The notes: a model not told the origin generated them from the sequence alone. A stretch of 5,267 nt of DNA from an uncultured Clostridia bacterium (GCA_947302065.1 CAMYUO010000167.1:1-5267), one strand, 5' to 3'; shown: positions 1 through 4,813, counted from the first letter of the stretch. Program-made: numbers and translations.

Positions 1-1279
1 TACGTTTGCCCGTTACCAGCTCCTCAAATCTGTGAGCGCACCAGCCTGCCATTCTCGAAACGGCAAACATCGGCGTGAACAGATCGTCGGGTATTCCGAG
101 CATCTTGTAAACAAGACCCGAGTACATATCGACATTTGCGCACATCGTCTTGTCGCTGCCCTTTACGTCCCTGATTATCGCAGGCGTGAGCTTTTCGATC
201 GTCTCAAGCAGCCTGAACTCCTTTTCAAACTCCGTGCCCTTTGCAAGCTCTCTTGCGTTCTTTTTCAGTATAACAGCTCTCGGATCTGACAGCGTGTAAA
301 CAGCGTGACCCATTCCGTAAATAAGACCCGTGTTGTCGAAAGCTTCCTTGCGCACAATCTTCTTGAGCACATCTGCAACCTTTTCCTCGTCGTCCCAGTC
401 GTCAACAGCCTCCTCGATGAACTTGTGCATTGCAGAGACCTTGATATTCGCACCGCCGTGGCGTGTGCCCTTGAGTGCGCCGATAGCAGCCGCATATGCA
501 GAATAAGGGTCTGTGCCCGAAGATGTCAGCACTCTGCACGCAAATGTGGAGTTGTTTCCGCCGCCGTGCTCAGCGTGCAGTATCATCATCAGATCGAGCA
601 GCTTTGCCTCTTCGTCTGTGAACTTTCTGTCAGGACGCAGAGCGGAAAGTATCATCTCTGCAGTTGACTGTCCCGGGATCAGTGGGTGCATGAACATGCT
701 CTCGCCGTCGAAAGAACGTCTCTTTACCTGATAAGCCGATACCATGATGTTCGGCAGCTTTGAGATTATCGAGATAGCCGTCGCCATTTCAAACTCCGGC
801 GAACGCTCCTCGGGATTTGCGTCATATGAATACAGCGCAAGAATGGATCTTTCCATCTTGTTCATTATGTTCTTTGAAGGTGCCTTTGAGATCATGTCCT
901 CAAAGAAATCGTCGGGCAGCGGTCTGTTGTCAGCTATCATCTTCTTGAAAGCCTCAAGCTCGCTCTTGTTCGGCAGATCGCCCATGAGCAGCAGATAAAC
1001 TATCTCCTCGAACGCAAATCTGTTTTCCTTGCGTGCGTTCTCTATAAGGTCGGTGATGCTGTATCCTCTGTAAATGAGCTGACCCTGGATAGGTGCTTTC
1101 TCACCTTCGTTAATCATATAGCCGTGAACGTTGCATATGTTTGTAAGACCTGCCGTAACGCCCGTACCGTCAGCGTTTCTCAGACCTCTTTTCACAACGT
1201 ATTTGTCATAAAGCTTCGGGTCGATGGTGTTGTTATCGGTAAACTGCTTGTAGAATATCGACCTTGCTGTCTCTTTCAT
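1..1279 (-). CDS. gltA: Citrate synthase (C-terminus cut by window edge)
   Basis: Citrate synthase condenses acetyl-CoA and oxaloacetate to citrate in the cytoplasm, feeding the oxidative branch that leads to 2-oxoglutarate and glutamate. I translated the minus strand from the ATG at 1277-1279. It gives 426 uninterrupted codons with no stop or frameshift, ending at the window edge in GWCAHRFEELVTGKR. The family usually continues only about 10-25 residues further. The family's key residues are all visible: HAEHGGGN (H238), GTRHGGAN (catalytic H274), YGMGHAVY (catalytic H325) and NVDMYSG (catalytic D384). An N-terminal extension of about 50 residues precedes the QLIYRGYSITDL segment, as in other clostridial members. 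The start is supported by GGAG about 10 nt upstream and by a consensus promoter. The gene lies downstream of the isochorismatase-like gene on the same strand, but a 108-bp gap with its own promoter points to independent transcription. 2-Methylcitrate synthase is a less likely alternative. Confidence 0.96.
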   Translation of the reverse strand, partial: MKETARSIFYKQFTDNNTIDPKLYDKYVVKRGLRNADGTGVTAGLTNICNVHGYMINEGEKAPIQGQLIYRGYSITDLIENARKENRFAFEEIVYLLLMGDLPNKSELEAFKKMIADNRPLPDDFFEDMISKAPSKNIMNKMERSILALYSYDANPEERSPEFEMATAISIISKLPNIMVSAYQVKRRSFDGESMFMHPLIPGQSTAEMILSALRPDRKFTDEEAKLLDLMMILHAEHGGGNNSTFACRVLTSSGTDPYSAYAAAIGALKGTRHGGANIKVSAMHKFIEEAVDDWDDEEKVADVLKKIVRKEAFDNTGLIYGMGHAVYTLSDPRAVILKKNARELAKGTEFEKEFRLLETIEKLTPAIIRDVKGSDKTMCANVDMYSGLVYKMLGIPDDLFTPMFAVSRMAGWCAHRFEELVTGKR

Positions 1280-1321
1280 TTTTACTTCACTCCAGACTTT
1301 AAAAATCAACTGTATTTATCT

Positions 1322-1350
1322 ATTTTACATTATTTCAAGCCTTTTGTCAA
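1322..1350 (-). promoter_or_regulatory. Sigma-A type promoter of citrate synthase
   Basis: On the minus strand there is a perfect -35 TTGACA (1345-1350), a 17-bp spacer and a -10 TAAAAT (1322-1327, 5 of 6 consensus bases). The predicted start point near 1315 gives a short untranslated leader of about 36 nt ahead of the ATG at 1279. The promoter sits between the isochorismatase-like gene and citrate synthase, so citrate synthase need not depend on the upstream operon. Inferred from sequence only. Confidence 0.82.
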
Positions 1351-1387
1351 GCAGTAGGGCGGCTTACCGCACTTTTGCGCATATCTC

Positions 1388-1906
1388 TCACACCGTTTTC
1401 ACGCCTGCATCTTTCAGCCTGCCGAGCATTTTCTGCTTTCTTTTGCCGTCAAACCTGCATCCCACCGCATCTTCATGCAGATAGACCTCTTTGCACACCT
1501 TTGCCGCACCCAGCGCCGTCTTGCCCACACATCCGCACAGGTCAAGACCGCAAATATGTATCTCTGCGTACTGCTGCGTCCTTATGTGCTCTCTGAAAGC
1601 CTTTGCAGTGAAACTATTCGACAGCTTCATTTCAAAATACAGCTCTGAAACTATGTCAAGCCCTTTGTAAAGCTGCGCACCCTGCGTGCCTCTTATCGAA
1701 AACCCGATGAACAGCCTGTTCGTCGGCAGGTTCGGCAGTATATGCGCAATGTATATCACATCGCCGCCCGCCTGCTCAAATTCGTGGATCTTTTCATTCA
1801 CCGCACCCGTCAGCTTCGCCGTGTCATAGTTAAACATCGGCTTTCTTTTGTCCCACAGAAAATCGTTCTGCATATCTATCACGATAAGCGCTTTTTTGCC
1901 AGCCAT
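1388..1906 (-). CDS. Isochorismatase-like cysteine hydrolase
   Basis: A 172-residue cytoplasmic protein of the isochorismatase-like (cysteine hydrolase) family, whose members hydrolyse small amides, carbamates or enol ethers through an Asp-Lys-Cys triad. The expected triad is visible: D11 in ALIVIDMQNDF, K94 in YFEMKLSNSF, and C126 in GLDLCGCVGKTALGA. The RGTQGAQL segment (72-79) is also typical. The nicotinamidase metal-binding Asp/His pattern is not apparent, so nicotinamidase is unlikely and the substrate is unknown. The open frame extends upstream to 1984, but I place the start at 1904-1906. The protein there begins MAGKKALIVIDMQ as family members do, and GGGAGGTG lies about 5 nt upstream. 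That ribosome site is inside the preceding membrane-protein gene, which overlaps this one by 28 nt, so translational coupling is likely. It is the third gene of the TetR operon. The function call is secure at family level only. Confidence 0.9.
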   Translation of the reverse strand: MAGKKALIVIDMQNDFLWDKRKPMFNYDTAKLTGAVNEKIHEFEQAGGDVIYIAHILPNLPTNRLFIGFSIRGTQGAQLYKGLDIVSELYFEMKLSNSFTAKAFREHIRTQQYAEIHICGLDLCGCVGKTALGAAKVCKEVYLHEDAVGCRFDGKRKQKMLGRLKDAGVKTV

Positions 1907-2400
1907 AACGCACCTCCCACAACTATCGCCAACGACGAGTAAACAAACACGAACTTTATAACATTGAACACCGTGAACGCCCACATCAGCAAGCCCGAAC
2001 GGTTTCCGCCGAGCAGTATGAACATCACCGTGTTCTCAAACAGGTCACCGAGCATTCCCACCACAGGCACCATCGGCAGCAGCTCGCCTGCCCTGCCGCT
2101 GACCTTGCACCTTTCGCCGACCGCCTTTATCGCACAGCGGTAAAATGTCACATATGCAAACGCATATACCATGTCCACAAGCAAAAATCCCCAGCGGTAA
2201 TACGCCGCAGCCGTCCTGCCGTATCCCGACAGCGCCGAGCTTATCTTCGGCGGCGTTATCCCGAATGTCAGATCGATTATTCCCTGTCCGCCCGAGAGCT
2301 GTGCCACCTGCGCAGCCGTCGTGCGCATCAGCGCCATCATACCGAGAAATATCGCAAGCAGTATCCCCAGCCCGAGCAAGCCGTGTGTCTTTCTTTCCAT
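1879..2400 (-). CDS. Four-helix membrane protein of unknown function
   Basis: A 173-residue integral membrane protein. Hydrophobic segments lie at about 7-27, 70-90, 107-131 and 140-166, giving four predicted membrane helices. A non-membrane loop follows the first helix and contains GGQGIIDLTFGITPPKI (37-53). An acidic LGDLFENTVMF motif (117-127) sits in the third helix. The loop motif followed by the D...EN motif recalls small four-helix hypothetical membrane proteins seen widely in bacteria, but I cannot name a Pfam family. The frame opens at 2433, yet I choose the ATG at 2398-2400: GTGAGG lies about 6 nt upstream and the start falls 13 nt after the tetR stop. The C-terminus ends in a basic KKRLS tail. 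As the middle gene between a TetR regulator and a hydrolase, it could be a transporter-like or sensor membrane partner, but this is inference from context only. Confidence 0.87.
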   Translation of the reverse strand: MERKTHGLLGLGILLAIFLGMMALMRTTAAQVAQLSGGQGIIDLTFGITPPKISSALSGYGRTAAAYYRWGFLLVDMVYAFAYVTFYRCAIKAVGERCKVSGRAGELLPMVPVVGMLGDLFENTVMFILLGGNRSGLLMWAFTVFNVIKFVFVYSSLAIVVGGALWLAKKRLS

Positions 2401-2413
2401 GTCAGCCTCACTT

Positions 2414-2995
2414 TCAGTCCAGATACCTGTCAACAGTCTCCCTCACATACTTTTCAAGCACCGCATCGTCCGTCAGGTCAAGCCCGTAATACTCTTTCAG
2501 CTCCCTGTGCCGCAGCACCGCCAGCTCGTGCAGGCTCGACAGCTCAAATGCGATAAGACTGCATTCACGCTCATTCTTCCGACCGCCGAAATGCTCCGTT
2601 ATGCACGGCAGGCTCTCCATGCCGATCCCGTTTGTCCTGTTGAGCAGTATATACTTCGTGATAGCCTTTGAATAGCTGAAATGCGCTATCATCATCTTCA
2701 TCATCGAAAAGTGCAGCTTTGCCACCCTTTCTTTCGGCGTCAGCTGTGCACACATCAGCGCCGCAAGCTCGGGGTTCGCCGCCTGCGCATCAGCGAGCAG
2801 CTGCTTGAACACCTCGTAAAACAGCGCTTCTCTCGACCCGAAACAGTAATTTATCATCGCAAGGTTGACACCTGCCTTTGCAGTTATCGCCCTCGATGTA
2901 ACCTCGTCAGAATCCTCACAGCTCGTCATAAGCTCCTTCGCAGCGCCCAACAGCGCCTTTTTCGTCGCCTCAAGGTCTCTTTTCTTTGCACCCAT
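2414..2995 (-). CDS. TetR/AcrR-family transcriptional regulator
   Basis: A 193-residue protein with the layout of a TetR-family one-component repressor: an N-terminal DNA-binding domain and a divergent helical ligand domain. The helix-turn-helix spans about 32-60, with the signature SRAITAKAGVNLAMINYCFG followed by SREALFYEVF, matching the family pattern in which GVN...Y.FGS.E.L is conserved. Residues 70-193 are helical, variable and probably bind an effector and dimerise; the effector cannot be read from the sequence. The ATG at 2993-2995 has AAGGAG about 7 nt upstream. A consensus promoter and a palindromic candidate operator lie directly upstream, which suggests that the protein represses its own operon. 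The two genes downstream on the same strand (membrane protein and hydrolase) are its most likely targets. The divergent SpoIID-like gene could also be affected, but the palindrome lies about 80 bp from its predicted promoter. Confidence 0.93.
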   Translation of the reverse strand: MGAKKRDLEATKKALLGAAKELMTSCEDSDEVTSRAITAKAGVNLAMINYCFGSREALFYEVFKQLLADAQAANPELAALMCAQLTPKERVAKLHFSMMKMMIAHFSYSKAITKYILLNRTNGIGMESLPCITEHFGGRKNERECSLIAFELSSLHELAVLRHRELKEYYGLDLTDDAVLEKYVRETVDRYLD

Positions 2996-3011
2996 CTCTG
3001 TTCTCCTTTCT

Positions 3012-3031
3012 TAATTAAACGTGTTTAGTTA
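3012..3031. promoter_or_regulatory. Candidate TetR-type operator (inverted repeat)
   Basis: The half-sites TAATTAAAC (3012-3020) and GTTTAGTTA (3023-3031) are inverted repeats matching at 8 of 9 positions around a 2-bp GT centre. Size, symmetry and AT-rich flanks fit operators bound by TetR-family dimers. The palindrome begins just downstream of the -10 and overlaps the predicted start point, so a bound protein would block initiation. That this regulator binds here is inferred from position. Confidence 0.65.
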
Positions 3032-3039
3032 TCAACCAC

Positions 3040-3068
3040 AGTATACACCACCTCTCCCGATTTGTCAA
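3040..3068 (-). promoter_or_regulatory. Sigma-A type promoter of the tetR operon
   Basis: On the minus strand there is a perfect -35 TTGACA (3063-3068), a 17-bp spacer, and -10 TATACT (3040-3045, 5 of 6 consensus bases). Predicted transcription starts near 3033, giving a 5' leader of about 38 nt to the tetR ATG. The near-perfect match implies strong basal activity, as is usual for promoters kept off by a repressor. The candidate operator covers the predicted start point. Confidence 0.85.
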
Positions 3069-3088
3069 GAGTTTTTTCAAAATTCCCA

Positions 3089-3119
3089 GCATATTTTTCC
3101 CGCAATGCGAATATACATA
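3089..3119 (+). promoter_or_regulatory. Candidate sigma-E (sporulation) promoter of the SpoIID-like gene
   Basis: GCATATT (3089-3095) fits the Bacillus sigma-E -35 consensus GHATATT exactly. TATACATA (3112-3119) matches the -10 consensus CATACAHT at 6 of 8 positions. The spacer is 16 bp, slightly long. No good sigma-A -35 is found at the right distance from the CATAAT at 3116-3121. In Bacillus subtilis spoIID is transcribed by sigma-E, so the match is biologically sensible, but short AT-rich motifs occur by chance and this remains a candidate. Confidence 0.4.
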
Positions 3120-3131
3120 ATAAGAGCACAC

Positions 3132-3140
3132 AAAGGAGGT
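3132..3140 (+). promoter_or_regulatory. Ribosome binding site that fixes the TTG start
   Basis: AAAGGAGGT is a near-perfect complement of the 16S anti-Shine-Dalgarno end. It lies 7 nt before the TTG at 3148-3150. No ATG lies at a suitable distance, and the frame from TTG begins directly with a basic residue and a hydrophobic membrane segment. The unusual TTG start is therefore well supported. Confidence 0.9.
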
Positions 3141-3147
3141 ATAAAAA

Positions 3148-4131
3148 TTGAAAGAATACATACAGTTCACCGTCGTTTTCGCAGTCCTGCTGCTGATGAT
3201 ACCCTGCCTCGTCTTTCTCTCGCCGCACAGCGCACAAACGCAAAACTCCGCTGCCTCGTCCGAACAAGCACCCGATACCGCCTCGGTAAAGATCTTTTTC
3301 ACCAAGGAAAAACAGGTCAGAGATTATCCTATGCAGGAATACATTCTCGGAGCGGTCTTTGCGCAGACTCCCGCCGATTTCGAGCCTGCCGCCCTGCAGG
3401 CGCAAGCCGTCCTCGCCTACACCTACGCCCTGCAAAGAATTTCCGCCGAAAGCGCAAAACCGACGCCTGCTCTCTGCGGCGCAGCGCTCAGCGACGATAC
3501 CACCCTCTATCACGGCTTTTTCACGCCCGAACAAGCCAAGGAACTCTATAAAGACGACTACGAAAAAGCAAAAGAAAAGATACTCTCCGCCATAAATTCA
3601 GTAAGCGGAAAGCATCTCTCATACGGCGGCAAACCTATCATCGTCGCCTTCCACGCCGTCAGCGACGGTCATACCCGCAGCGCCAAAGACGTCTGGGGAC
3701 AGGATATCCCCTACCTCACATCTGTCGAGAGCAAGCCCGACGAAACGCTGAAACAAGCGCTCTCAAAAACCGAGCTTACCGCAGACCAGTTCAAACAAAA
3801 GCTCTCTGCGCAGTATCCCGATATAAAGTTCACGGACAAGCTGCAGGACTGGCTGAAAGTCTCGCAAACGGGCGAGTTCTCCCTCGTCAAAACAGTCACC
3901 ATTTGCGGAAAAGAACTCCCCGCCGATAAGTTCTGCACCGCCCTCGGTCTTGCCTCGCAAAGCTTTGTATTTGAGTTCAAAGACGGTAAGTTCACGTTCA
4001 CCTGTAAAGGTCTCGGGCATATGGTCGGCATGAGCCAGCTCGGCGCCAACGAAATGGCAAAACAGGGCAGTTCCTGCGACGAGATACTCTCCCACTACTT
4101 CCCTGCCTGCAAGCTGTGCGATGCTTTGTAA
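3148..4131 (+). CDS. SpoIID/LytB-domain membrane-anchored protein, catalytic Glu replaced by Gln
   Basis: A 327-residue protein starting at TTG. It has one N-terminal membrane helix (about 5-25), a short Ser/Ala/Gln-rich linker (26-45) and a SpoIID/LytB domain to the end. Its size is close to that of Bacillus SpoIID (343 residues). Family landmarks in order are MQEYILGAVFAQTPADFE (62-79), LQAQAVLAYTYAL (83-95), AFHAVSDGHTRSAKDVWG (167-184), and GLGHMVGMSQLGANEMAKQG (288-307) followed by EILSHYFP. SpoIID is a lytic transglycosylase that trims denuded glycan strands during forespore engulfment, working with SpoIIM and SpoIIP in the mother cell membrane. In B. subtilis its catalytic residue is Glu88 in an AEMPA-type motif; here the motif reads AQTPA with Q73 (CAG, 3364-3366). 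The usual His/Cys zinc cluster is also not clearly kept. Seven cysteines, including a C-terminal CKLC (321-324), are notable. It is either a true SpoIID that has lost or altered activity, or a paralogue with a binding role. It is divergent from the tetR operon, and no spoIIM or spoIIP lies in view. Confidence 0.88.
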   Translation: MKEYIQFTVVFAVLLLMIPCLVFLSPHSAQTQNSAASSEQAPDTASVKIFFTKEKQVRDYPMQEYILGAVFAQTPADFEPAALQAQAVLAYTYALQRISAESAKPTPALCGAALSDDTTLYHGFFTPEQAKELYKDDYEKAKEKILSAINSVSGKHLSYGGKPIIVAFHAVSDGHTRSAKDVWGQDIPYLTSVESKPDETLKQALSKTELTADQFKQKLSAQYPDIKFTDKLQDWLKVSQTGEFSLVKTVTICGKELPADKFCTALGLASQSFVFEFKDGKFTFTCKGLGHMVGMSQLGANEMAKQGSSCDEILSHYFPACKLCDAL

Positions 4132-4195
4132 AATCCACTTTTTCATAAAAGTATTACAGTGATAAATCATAATTTGTCGGTCTACTCAAACTTTT
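4132..4195. other. AT-rich spacer after the SpoIID-like gene
   Basis: No gene is seen here. A weak 6-bp hairpin, ACTTTT (4137-4142) with AAAAGT (4147-4152), follows the stop codon directly. It has no trailing T-run, so it is not a convincing terminator. Confidence 0.5.
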
Positions 4196-4224
4196 AAGAC
4201 CTGCCAAGGACAAAACAGGTTTTT
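4196..4224 (+). terminator. Candidate weak intrinsic terminator of the SpoIID-like gene
   Basis: AAGACCTG (4196-4203) pairs with CAGGTTTT (4216-4223) through 8 pairs including one G-T, around a 12-nt loop. A run of five T (4220-4224) closes the stem and overlaps its end. It lies 65 nt after the stop codon. The large loop and short T-run make it weak, but it is the only hairpin in this region with the T-rich 3' end expected of a terminator. Confidence 0.35.
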
Positions 4225-4228
4225 CGGT

Positions 4229-4255
4229 CAAGCCTTTTCTCGTAAAAAAGGCTTG
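4229..4255. repeat. Hairpin 1 of the chain: 10-bp perfect stem
   Basis: CAAGCCTTTT (4229-4238) and AAAAGGCTTG (4246-4255) are perfectly complementary around the 7-nt loop CTCGTAA. T-run in the 5' arm and A-run in the 3' arm, the opposite of a terminator. Confidence 0.8.
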
Positions 4256-4260
4256 CGGGT

Positions 4261-4297
4261 CAAGGGCAGCGCCCTTGTCGCTGACCGCAGTCAGCGA
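4261..4297. repeat. Hairpins 2 and 3 of the chain: directly abutting perfect stems
   Basis: CAAGGGC (4261-4267) pairs with GCCCTTG (4271-4277) around a 3-nt loop. It is followed with no gap by TCGCTGAC (4278-4285) pairing with GTCAGCGA (4290-4297) around a 4-nt loop. Both are perfect. The abutting arrangement would allow coaxial stacking in an RNA. Confidence 0.8.
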
Positions 4298-4332
4298 AAT
4301 CTCTTTGCCGTGCGCGCTCCGCAAAGGGTGAA

Positions 4333-4363
4333 TTTTCAAACAGTCCTGTGGACTGTTTGAAAA
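4333..4363. repeat. Hairpin 5 of the chain: 14-bp perfect stem with 3-nt loop
   Basis: TTTTCAAACAGTCC (4333-4346) is perfectly complementary to GGACTGTTTGAAAA (4350-4363), with TGT as the loop. This is the longest perfect stem in the chain. No T-run follows the 3' arm on either strand, so it does not look like an intrinsic terminator. Confidence 0.88.
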
Positions 4364-4364
4364 G

Positions 4365-4396
4365 AGGGAGCTGCCCTGAAAGAGAGGGCGCTCCCT
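4365..4396. repeat. Hairpin 6 of the chain: 12-bp stem with one bulge
   Basis: AGGGAGC (4365-4371) pairs with GCTCCCT (4390-4396). After a single bulged T, GCCCT (4373-4377) pairs with AGGGC (4385-4389), leaving a 7-nt purine-rich loop GAAAGAG. It begins one base after hairpin 5 ends. Confidence 0.8.
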
Positions 4397-4420
4397 TACC
4401 CTGTGGTAACGTCGGCGTCC

Positions 4421-4448
4421 TCAATCCGCACGCGAAATGGCGGATTGA
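4421..4448. repeat. Hairpin 7 of the chain: 9-bp perfect stem
   Basis: TCAATCCGC (4421-4429) pairs perfectly with GCGGATTGA (4440-4448) around a 10-nt loop. Its 3' arm shares two bases with GACGGGC (4447-4453), which can pair at long range with GCCCGTC (4495-4501). Confidence 0.75.
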
Positions 4449-4591
4449 CGGGCAAAGTCGTTTCTCTATTTTTGGGGGCTTTCCGCAAATTTGCGCCCGT
4501 CCAAACCCCTTCGGACACACATTTATTACCGAGAGATAAATACTGATTTGTCTTAAACTGCACAAAAGTAAAAAGGGACTTGCAAAACAGC

Positions 4592-4620
4592 TTGCAATCT
4601 CTTTCCAATCGTGCTATAAT
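4592..4620 (+). promoter_or_regulatory. Extended -10 promoter upstream of galE
   Basis: The -35 is TTGCAA (4592-4597, 4 of 6 consensus bases), followed by a 17-bp spacer and a perfect TATAAT (4615-4620) preceded by TG one base upstream (TGCTATAAT), an extended -10. The predicted start point is near 4627, about 216 nt ahead of the galE ATG. TTGCAA occurs twice nearby (4580-4585 and 4592-4597), flanking AACAGC, which could also be a small regulatory site overlapping the -35. Confidence 0.8.
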
Positions 4621-4713
4621 ATCGGTATGGTTATCCATCGCTTCTGCGCTGGATAATTGGGATAGCTCTCTTGAAAAGTGCTATTCTCCGTTCTCTGTCC
4701 TGGACTCTAAGTT

Positions 4714-4752
4714 ATTTTTCGTTATCGGGGTTTATCCCCGATAGCGAAAAAT
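4714..4752 (+). repeat. 17-bp hairpin in the galE leader
   Basis: The arm at 4714-4730 (ATTTTTCG then TTATCGGGG) pairs with the arm at 4736-4752 (CCCCGATAG then CGAAAAAT) over 17 positions, with one T-G wobble at 4722/4744 and a 5-nt loop TTTAT. T-rich 5' arm and A-rich 3' arm with no T-run after it, so it is not a standard terminator. Confidence 0.85.
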
Positions 4753-4776
4753 CATTAAAAGTTTTAGGAAAGGGGT

Positions 4777-4813
4777 TCGGGGAACAACCCTTTTTCAAAA
4801 GGGTTTTCCCCGA
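4777..4813 (+). repeat. 16-bp bulged hairpin just upstream of the galE ribosome site
   Basis: TCGGGGAA (4777-4784) pairs with TTCCCCGA (4806-4813). After a bulged C at 4785, AACCCTTT (4786-4793) pairs with AAAGGGTT (4798-4805), with loop TTCA. It ends 13 nt before the AAAGGA ribosome site of galE, so its folding could affect access to the start. Confidence 0.82.

Larger units (their letters stand above)
4229..4501. repeat. Chain of consecutive hairpins (palindromic intergenic element)
   Basis: Between the SpoIID-like gene and the galE promoter, about 270 bp are almost entirely made of inverted repeats laid end to end. In order, as arm pairs: 4229-4238/4246-4255, 4261-4267/4271-4277, 4278-4285/4290-4297, 4303-4308/4321-4326, 4333-4346/4350-4363, 4365-4377/4385-4396, 4421-4429/4440-4448, and a long-range pair 4447-4453/4495-4501 enclosing the palindrome GCAAATTTGC. 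Most stems are perfect and of 6 to 14 bp. Open frames across it on both strands lack ribosome sites and look like translated repeats rather than genes. No transposase or known RNA family is recognised. It could be an interspersed palindromic repeat of the genome, a remnant mobile unit, or a structured non-coding RNA. The structure is read directly; the role is unknown. Confidence 0.75.

Noticed and set aside
32..1357. Several plus-strand open frames of 72-120 codons
   Set aside because: All lie wholly or mostly antisense to the continuous citrate synthase frame, whose catalytic motifs are intact, and have no features of real genes.
1355..1378. Terminator between the isochorismatase-like gene and citrate synthase (stem GCGG/CCGC)
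   Set aside because: Short stem, and on the minus strand it is followed by ACTGCTTG rather than a T-run; on the plus strand, where TTTT follows, no gene ends here.
3148..3210. Lipoprotein signal (LMIPC, Cys20) in the SpoIID-like protein
   Set aside because: Pro at -1 and Ile at -2 do not fit a lipobox; the segment is better read as an uncleaved membrane anchor, as in SpoIID.
3015..3534. Minus-strand open frames of 96 and 169 codons across the tetR-spoIID region
   Set aside because: They lie antisense to the SpoIID-like gene and run through both promoters; no ribosome sites or domain features.
4348..4539. 63-codon plus-strand open frame in the hairpin chain
   Set aside because: No ribosome site, and its sequence is a read-through of the inverted repeats; the opposite-strand frames in the same place are equally open, as expected of palindromic DNA.
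4154..4565. Minus-strand open frames of 61 and 101 codons
   Set aside because: No promoter or ribosome site seen, composition dictated by hairpins, no recognisable domain. Treated as spurious.
4627..4656. Ten-codon open frame (MVIHRFCAG) starting at the predicted transcript start, as a possible leaderless leader peptide
   Set aside because: No ribosome site, start-point position is only predicted, and the peptide has no run of regulatory codons. The segment is better explained by its hairpin.
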